From Chelonoidis abingdonii (lineage: Eukaryota > Chordata > Testudines > Testudinidae), in the NCBI RefSeq assembly GCF_003597395.2, contig NC_133774.1, positions 36,285,138 to 36,349,137 on the forward strand: a DNA stretch of 64,000 bases, in the 5' to 3' direction. Shown piece by piece: positions 57,378 through 64,000 of the stretch. Under the pieces are notes generated by a model. It made no database searches, was not told the origin of the DNA, and saw only the letters and a list, made by a program, of their open reading frames with translations. A program made the position numbers and the translations under genes. Numbering within the stretch: position 1 is the first letter of the stretch; every line of letters begins with the position of its first letter.

Positions 57378-60167
57378 CAGGGCTGGTGCAACCATTTAGG
57401 CGAACTAGGCGGTTACCTATGGTGCCAAGATTTGGGAGCACCAAAAAGCGGTGCCCCCCCCAAATTTTTAAATGGTTACAGCCGCTGCTGCTGGAGAGGT
57501 AGTCTGAGCTGCTGGCGGCAGCAGCTGCCTGCAGCTGGCAGCCCAGGGCACCCCGGTCAGGGCGAGCTGCGGCAGCCTGGCAGCCCAGGGCGCCCGGGTC
57601 AGCGCGCCGCCGGCGCAAGCCCCAGAGGTTCGGGCTGCCGCGACGCGCTGACCCAGGGAATCCCTGAGCTGCAGGCAGAGGCTCAGAACCCTCCCCCTCC
57701 CAGAGCAGGGGCTCCAGCCTCTGCAATTTTTCTGGTTGCCGGAGGGGCGCTGCGCGCTGGGCAGAGCTGCGCAACTCTGCTTAGGGCACGTGGCAGGGCC
57801 CTGCGACAGCAGCGCAACACCAGGGCTTCGCTTCTGGAGGAAACGGCAGCTGCCCCCTGGCTCAGCTCCACGTCAGCCCCGCCAGAGGGGCACGGAGAAA
57901 AAAGAACCTCAGCAGTGGTCTGGTGGAGCGAGGAAGAAGAAGGACCCAACGTTCATGCACTGGCAAGGTAGCAAGTGCCTCCCCACAGGTCGGCCTCAGG
58001 TGCCTGTGCTCCTGCCCCCTTGGTCCTTGGCGGTCCCTGCTCCTGCTCCCTTGTGCCTGGCGGCTGGAGAGAACAGCAGCCTGCAGAGCTGAGCTGCCCC
58101 AGTGCCCCCAGCCCCCCCTGACCCCATCCCCCCACGCCTGACCCCCAGCTCCGAGCTCAGTCCCTCTGAGCTGGAAACCCCGACCCCATCCCCCCCACCC
58201 CCAGCTCTGAGCCAGCCCCTCTGAGCTAGACACCCCCTGACCTATCTCCCCACATCCCTGAGCCCAGCCCCTGTGAGCTGGGCACCCCTGAACCCAGAGC
58301 CCAGCTCCCCATCCAGCCCTGGGCAACAACAGCACCACCCCCAGGCACGACAGCCCATTGTACCAACCACCACAATCACCAGCAACTGCCCATTATGTCA
58401 TTGCAAATGTATATATACCATTACAGCTTTTAATGTTTTTAAATATGTATTTAGTTTATTTCAAATTATTACAATTAATTTTTGAATGTATTCACTAGTT
58501 ATTTTTACATTTCCTAATACATGTTACTAAGTATTGCAAACGTTTTATGGAAGTGCCCCCCGATTTGCTTTGCCCAAGCCCCCTGAGTCCTCTGGGCGGC
58601 CCTGTCTGAGTTTTAAGCCCTGCTGGTTGTTTTGCCTGCAACAGGCAGGCCTAAGCCTGTGAGTGACCCCATAGCAGCTGCCTGAGAAAGTGCTTGGGGA
58701 ATCATGCAGAAGGAGCGTGATATTTGTTTGAGTTCTCCCTCATGGAGCTGTGCTCCACTTGGTGCAGGACAGCAGTCTCAGCAGGATCTAGGCCCAGCAC
58801 CTTGCCTCAGTTTGTAGATTTGTAGTGCACCCATCACCGGGCTCAGTCTGGCACCGCTACCCCCACCAGTGCCCAAGAAGCAGTCAAAAAAGTGGATGGA
58901 CTGGTTAGGTTAGTTGTCATGCTGTTGCTTGGCCAGTGTAGAAGACCACTGAATGCATAGTATTCCTCTATGATGTTTTGTCCTGAGCAAAATTGGCTGT
59001 TATAGGTAGTACCTGTGAGGGACAGGTGTCTGTTATGTATCCAGCCATCATGTCTTAAGTCTTCTTGGGGCGGGGGCGGGGAGCTTTTCCATCCTGCTTT
59101 CATTGGTGACATCTATGATGCTCTGGTAGACATCTATGAAGACAATACTCTGACAGGATCTGGCAATACATCACGATGATGCAAAGGCTCTTACAAAAGC
59201 ATTTCTAGTTTCAAGTTCTTGTTTTCTTGTTTTGTGGTATGACATATTTTTGAGATCAACATAACTAGCAAACAACTTCAGGCAAAAGATTTGATATATG
59301 TGATGCCATTAATCAACTTGGAGAACCAGAAGTTTCTTGTGGGCCGCAGAAGTGACACACCTTTGAGAAAACATTGGTAGGTGAACTTGGAGGAGTTGGA
59401 TGTACCGGCACTTTTGAACCAGATCCAATCCGTATTAGAAAGAAGAGGACGCAGTTCACATATGAAGCAGATGACGAAACTATTTATGATCCGAAAGAAA
59501 AATTCAAAGTGAACTTTTACTTTGCAGTCATTGACACAGCATACATTCGGTGAAGAAAGATTCACATTGATGCAGCAAATTAGTTCAGTATTTGGCTTCA
59601 TATATGATTGTACAGTTTGCAAAATAAAACACCAAAGCAAATTATGGAACATTGCTTGAATCTGGAGAAAGCTTTGCAACATGGTGAATCCAAGATATTG
59701 ATGCCTTGACTTGTGCAGTGAATTGCAAGCTATTGCAAGATGAGTCCAAAGGAGTTCATCACCGCAAGATGTATTGAACTTCATATGGGAAATAAGCTGA
59801 CAGATAGTGTCTCTAACACAGTTATTGCTCTTCGCCATCCTCTTGACTCTCCCAGTTTCTGTGGCCAGTGGTGAGCGAAGCTTCTCGAAGCTCAAGTTGA
59901 TAAAACATATATGCGAACATCAATGTTGCACACAAGACTTGTTGGGCTATTGCTACCTGTCAATAGAACATGACATTGCTCACAGCATTGACTTGGAGGA
60001 ACTTGTTTCTAAATTTGCTAAACTTAAAGCGCGGAAACATAAATTCTAAATTATAACATGTTACTCTGTGACCATGTATTGTGTATAATGTATGTGATTT
60101 TGGGGGGGCGGGGGGGCGCAAGATGGAAGTTTCGCCTAGGGCGCAAAATATCCTTGCACCGGCCCTG
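57378..60167 (+). mobile_element. hAT transposon, 2.8 kb, with transposase relic
   Basis: The element starts CAGGGCTGGTGCAACC and ends GGTTGCACC-like, in fact CTTGCACCGGCCCTG, giving inverted ends of about 14 bp. TCTGCATG flanks it exactly (57370-57377 and 60168-60175), the 8-bp duplication of hAT. A GC-rich block of about 850 bases (57480-58340) with an internal repeat of GGCAGCCCAGGGC units precedes the transposase relic (about 59180-60049). The relic has stops and frameshifts but keeps a recognisable C-terminal dimerisation domain. The exact target duplication shows that the copy is complete from end to end. Confidence 0.92.
59807..60049 (+). pseudogene. hAT transposase C-terminal dimerisation domain relic
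   Basis: The frame reads LTLPVSVASGERSFSKLKLI, then QDLLGYCYLSIEHDIAHSID, then LEELVSKFAKLKARKHKF and a stop. The pattern L-LPVS-ASGERSFSKLKLIK, an L-LL-SIE block and the final DF-A-KAR basic tail define the hATC domain of the ZMYM/TTF-type hAT transposases. The catalytic parts upstream are broken by stops. The minus-strand 205-codon frame over the same region is its antisense shadow. Confidence 0.85.
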
Positions 60168-61259
60168 TCTGCATGTTGTGTTTGCTTATGTGATAAAAGC
60201 TAGAGCTGACTTACATTTACATAGCTGACCCGGACGATGTAAGACTGAAATGGCTCAGGAAGCCAGGATACAAGCTGTGGGGAAAAGCAAGAGGTAGTGC
60301 AGCGTGTGCGGGGGCTGCAGGGACCCGAGCTGCCCCAGTCCCAGCTGAGTGTCCGAAACCGCCGCCAGGCAGAGCAGGGTGAGCCAGGGAGCAGGCAGCG
60401 GGTGACCCTGCAGCGGCACACAGCTGCCTCCACAAGCCTGCTGCTCCTCAGCCCCTCTCACCGCCGCCGTGCTGGGAGGCTGCGCTGCCGCCTCTTCCCC
60501 TCCCAGCAGAGCCCACCCCTGTACCACCTGTTGTCTCTTATCTAAACAGAGAGTGTCCCTGCCCCAGTCTCTTTGTTATGTTTCTACAGTGCCTACCACA
60601 ATGGACCCTGGTCTACAGGTGTTACTGCAATACAAAAATCAATCAGTAAAAATAGAGAAATCAAGAAAGCAGCCCTTAGCTCTAAATACTTTCTGCAAGC
60701 CAAAAAAGGGGTTCATTTGGTGGTGAGGGCTGCACATACATAGTTCCCTAGTTACAATCTGAGTCAGGAAAAACAATCTGGGACCATTACATTTGCAAAT
60801 GATGACCATATGTTGTTCAAACAATTAAATTTTTTTTATTATTGTTAAGCCAGCCTCAGAACAGTCTCTGAAAACTGAGTGAACAGCTTTTAGAAGACAT
60901 CATTCTAGATAAAATTAAGAAGGGATTATGAGTAATGAGACACAAAGGTGATTACATCTAGAAACATGGGCATGCAGTTGCATTATTTTAAAATATTTTT
61001 GTTGCAGTACTGTCTAAAAAGCCTCATATAGGTTGGGCCCCATTGTACTAAGCACTGTACCTATATTAAGTGACAGTCCCTGCCTCAATGAGTTTACAGT
61101 CTAAAAGACAAGACGTGGCAGATGAATGAGAAAAACAAGCAGGCTGGAGAAGATGTGGTAATGAATAAATATAACAGGATGAGCACTATTCATAGCTGGT
61201 CAATAATAGTGGTTACAGTTTGCCACCTGCCCATCCTTACTGGGTTACTGGTTGGATAG
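60168..61259. other. Intron sequence with a GC-rich block and an unassigned candidate exon
   Basis: About 60275-60540 is GC-rich with several CG dinucleotides, unlike its surroundings. The minus-strand candidate exon 60215-60274 abuts it. About 60570-60660 and 61015-61125 look like scraps of old repeats (TTACTGCAATACAAA, GACAGTCCCTGCCTCAATGA). Confidence 0.4.
60215..60274 (-). other. Candidate unassigned exon
   Basis: Read on the minus strand, a strong pyrimidine tract and acceptor (CCTCTTGCTTTTCCCCACAG) precede 60 bases that end at AAT followed by the perfect donor GTAAGT. One frame is open throughout (LVSWLPEPFQSYIVRVSYVN); another reads LYPGFLSHFSLTSSGSAM and then stops. Neither matches SLC38A9 or any protein I know. 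It may be a noncoding or lineage-specific exon, or chance. Length is a multiple of three. Confidence 0.35.
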
Positions 61260-61615
61260 GTGGGGTGGGGTTAGATTATGGAGAGATTTGAAAGTACAAG
61301 AAACTATTCACAAATTTAAATTGTTCTCCATGTGCACTGAAGGTGGGACAGTAGTAATGGGACTTAATCTGCAGCAAGGGAGATTTAGACTAGTTATTAG
61401 GGAAAAAACTTTCTAACTAAGTTTAGCAAAGTACTGGAACATGTTACTAAGGTAGGATGTGAAACCTCTATTATGGCAGGTTTTTAAGAACAGGTTAGCC
61501 AAACACCTGTCGGGAGGGTCTAGGTTTACTTGGTCTTGATACAGCAAGGGGGAAATGGATTGGACAACCTCTTGAGGTCAGTCCAACCCTACATTTCTGT
61601 GATTTTATGAGGCTG
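61260..61615 (+). mobile_element. CR1-type LINE 3' end
   Basis: The sequence GTGGGACAGTAGTAATGGGA, GGAGATTTAGACTAGTTATT and TTTTTAAGAACAGGTTAGCC is followed by AACCTCTTGAGGTCAGTCCA and the ACATTTCTGTGATTTTATGA tail. This order matches the last codons and the 3' untranslated region of CR1. Decay is moderate. Confidence 0.78.
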
Positions 61616-62656
61616 TAATATACTCTCAGTTTTATGCACTTTGTGCCTTTTCACAGACTCCTCATTAAAAGATGACTGACTGAAGAACAAAAACTGTTTT
61701 TTGGCTGAGTTAAAAAAGAACTTTCCACATGAGCCCATGAAATTTTGGTCCCAAAACAGGTTAGAGTGGAACTTCTTTGACAACTTGGAAAATCTCTTCA
61801 GAGCAAATCTGTAAGAGTAAGTTACCATCACACCCAGGAGCATCTAACACAGGCTAGCATGCTGTTGTTAACAGATGTATGCTTTCTGCTTGTTGACCAC
61901 TTACTGGATTAAATGATGCATCAGCTACACAGAATGTTTGGGTTTAATTAAGGTCTAAAAAGTGCTTTGAGATCTTTGGATGAGAAGGTGCTGTAGAAGT
62001 ATTATATCAGAAAGGAAATTAAGAATACAGCCTTGACATGTTAAGGATAGTATCTGAGCTTATACAGCAAGAACATTTTTAACCTAGGGAGAGATTCTGG
62101 GCCAGATCATGCCCCTGAAATCCATGCATGGTGATGGCTTCAAACTGCACATCCTCCACAACATACATGAAAGGAGGGGCATCAGTCACCTCCACTATGT
62201 GCTGTTTCATCACGTCCCAAGAGCCCTAGAATAGCCCTGGGGGAAGAAGGTCTGAGATCAATGCGGTGGCTGGTCTGGTATACACACTCCCCTTTCTCCT
62301 CCTCAAATCCCACGGAGAAAAACTTCAGGAAACTTAATACAGTCCCTGCTTTATTATACAGTCAAAGAAGGGATTCCAGATGCTGCTGTCAGCAGAGGAA
62401 GCAGCCAGAGCTTCACTTTCAGTGAGTGGGGAAAACAAAACAAAACACAGAAGAGGCTTTGAAGCTGGTGTGAAGGCATCAGGCCTCCTCCACAGAGCCG
62501 ACTCCGATTTCCTGAGGGATCTACAGTGTTGGCTGGCCAAAATTACTGAATATCTTTTGGTGACGGGTGGGGAAATCCTGCTTCTTTCCATAACAGAACA
62601 ATGTGAGAAAGCTCAGAAAGTTTCCTTCTCCAGGGCCCGCTCCTTAATTAATTTAT
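61616..62656. other. No gene seen; intron sequence
   Basis: No repeat or exon recognised with confidence. Two overlapping open frames near 62334-62658 have no splice or domain support. Confidence 0.4.
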
Positions 62657-64000
62657 AGGGCTGTCAATTAATCACAGTTAATTTACACAATTAACTCAAA
62701 AAATTAATCACAATTTAAAAAATTAATCGTGATTAATCAGTTTTAATCACACTGTTAAACAATAGAATACCAATTGAAATTTAAATATTTTGGATGTTTT
62801 TCTACATTTTCTTATTTATTGTATTCTGTGTTGTAATTGAAATCAAAGTGCATATTTTTATTACAAATATCTGCACTGTAAAAATGAAAGAAATAGTATT
62901 TTTCAATTCACCTCATACAAGTACTGTAGTACAATCTCTTTGTTATGAAAGTGCAACTTACAAGTGTAGATTTTTTTTGTTACATAACTGCACTCAAACA
63001 CAAAACAATGTAAAACTTCAGAGCCTGCAAGTCCACTCAGTCCTATTTCTTGTTCAGCCAATCGCTAAGACAAACAAGTGTGTTTACATTTACAGGAGAT
63101 AATGCTGCCCTCTTATTTACAACGACACCAGAAAGTGAGAACAGGTGTTTGCATAGCACTTCTGTAGCCAGCATTGCAAGGTATTTATGTGCCAGATATG
63201 GTAAACATTCGTATGCCCCTTCATGCTTCGATCACCATTCCAGAGGACATGCTTCAATGCTGACGATGCCTGTTTAAAAAAGGGGGTTAATTAAGTTTGT
63301 GACTGAACTCCTTGGGGGAGAATTGTATGTTCCCTGCTCTGTTTTACCTGCATTCTGCCATATATTTTATATTATAGCAGTCTTGGATCATGACCCAGCA
63401 CATGTTCTTAAAATGAAAAAAAACTTCACTGCAGATTTGACAAAAATGCAAAGAAGATATCAATGTGATATTTCTAAAGATAGCTACAGCACTCAATCTA
63501 AGGTTTAAGAATCTGAAGGGCCTTCCAAAATCTGAGAGGGACTGGGTGTGGAGCACGCTTTCAGAAGTTTTAAAGAGCAACACTCAGATGCAAAAACTAC
63601 AGAACCTGAACCACCAAAAATGAAAATCAACCTTCTGCTGGTGGCATCTGATTCAGATAATGAAAATGATGGTGTGATGGTCTTCTCTGCTTTGGATTGT
63701 TATCAAGCATAACCCGTCATCAGCATGGATGCATGTCCCCTGGATAGGCGGTGGAAGCATGAAGAGAGATATGAATCTTTTGTGCATCTGAAACAAATAT
63801 CTTGCGACACCAGCTACAAGAGTGTCATGAGAATGCTGGTTCCTGCTTTCAGGTGACATTGTAAACAAGAAGCAGGTAGCATTATCTCCTGCAAATGTAA
63901 AACTTCTCTGTGCAATTGGCTGAAGAACTAGGACCGAGTGGACTTTGTAAGCTCTAAAGTTTTATATTGTTTTATTTTTGAATGTAGTTTTTGTATATTA
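62657..64000 (+). mobile_element. hAT transposon relic, cut by the window edge
   Basis: It starts AGGGCTGTCAATTAATCAC with repeated TTAATCAC/GATTAATC units. A decayed transposase follows on the plus strand: TELLGGELYVPCSVLPAFCH (63299 on), a PEPPKMKINLLLVASDSDNE segment (about 63608), an SALDCYQA block and a remnant of the C-terminal domain near 63840. A subterminal inverted repeat of about 60 bp pairs 63005-63064 with 63914-63971. The 3' end should follow within a few hundred bases of the edge. Confidence 0.8.

Larger units (their letters stand above)
51876..64000 (-). other. SLC38A9: Presumed SLC38A9 intron (5' side), open at the window edge
   Basis: I searched the minus strand for the expected upstream exon, whose product should end near a lysine- and asparagine-rich cytosolic loop before VRDL, and did not find it. 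The interval is therefore read as a single intron of at least 12 kb, filled with the elements listed below. Stretches 51876-52268, 52748-53580 and 54000-55900 hold nothing that I can name. A possible second gene is not supported. Confidence 0.6.

Noticed and set aside
59278..59895. 205-codon minus-strand frame
   Set aside because: It is antisense to the hAT transposase relic, whose plus-strand translation carries the recognisable dimerisation domain. The minus frame has no domain.
51876..64000. The next upstream SLC38A9 exon or the neighbouring DDX4 gene
   Set aside because: I looked for the expected membrane helix and lysine-rich loop before VRDL and for helicase motifs and found neither. 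They should lie beyond the right edge.
1..64000. CRISPR arrays, operons, phage or plasmid features
   Set aside because: No regularly spaced direct repeats or bacterial gene organisation. The window is vertebrate nuclear DNA.

Overview
The window is vertebrate nuclear DNA, most likely from a turtle (Testudines) or a close archosaur relative. It holds spliced exons with consensus splice sites, a CpG-island promoter, and dense CR1 LINEs, hAT-type DNA transposons with 8-bp target duplications and Penelope-like retroelement (PLE) debris. Nothing prokaryotic is present. The turtle assignment rests on the repeat mixture and on remembered chelonian repeats; only the vertebrate assignment is certain.

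Two host genes are recognisable, both on the minus strand, in the order known from vertebrate genomes. PLPP1 (phospholipid phosphatase 1) contributes its first coding exon (12851-12908) inside a CpG island at about 12.6-13.4 kb; the rest of that gene lies to the left, outside the window. SLC38A9 (lysosomal arginine sensor/transporter) contributes its last four coding exons: 51762-51875, 49484-49632, 37835-37924 and 35874-36039 with the stop codon. Their phases join perfectly and encode about 172 C-terminal residues. The exons encoding the first two thirds of SLC38A9 were not found up to base 64000 and should lie further right.

Layout: 1-3.2 kb, 3' part of a decayed R4/Dong-type LINE; 3.2-12.5 kb, PLPP1 intron 1 with an inverted pair of related hAT copies and old repeats; 12.5-13.4 kb, PLPP1 promoter and exon 1; 13.4-35.8 kb, intergenic, with CR1 copies, several non-autonomous hATs, an LTR-like segment and a 220-bp palindrome; 35.8-51.9 kb, 3' end of SLC38A9, whose introns carry a relic L1-type LINE split by a DNA transposon, a CR1 nested in a hAT, and a PLE copy; 51.9-64 kb, presumed SLC38A9 intron with an LTR-like element, a 2.8-kb hAT with a recognisable transposase C-terminus, and a second hAT running off the edge.

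The most interesting item is the PLE copy at 49964-50498. It carries a complete hammerhead-ribozyme fold (50374-50413), with paired stems I and II and a self-complementary stem III, next to a GIY-YIG endonuclease fragment on the opposite strand and enclosed by a perfect 42-bp inverted repeat. Other points of note are three short hATs with different ends but the same GCC/GAATT-rich filler, a local 19-nt inversion inside a common repeat at 8.87 kb, and a well-formed candidate exon at 60215-60274 that I cannot assign. There is one ambiguous base, at 50006.
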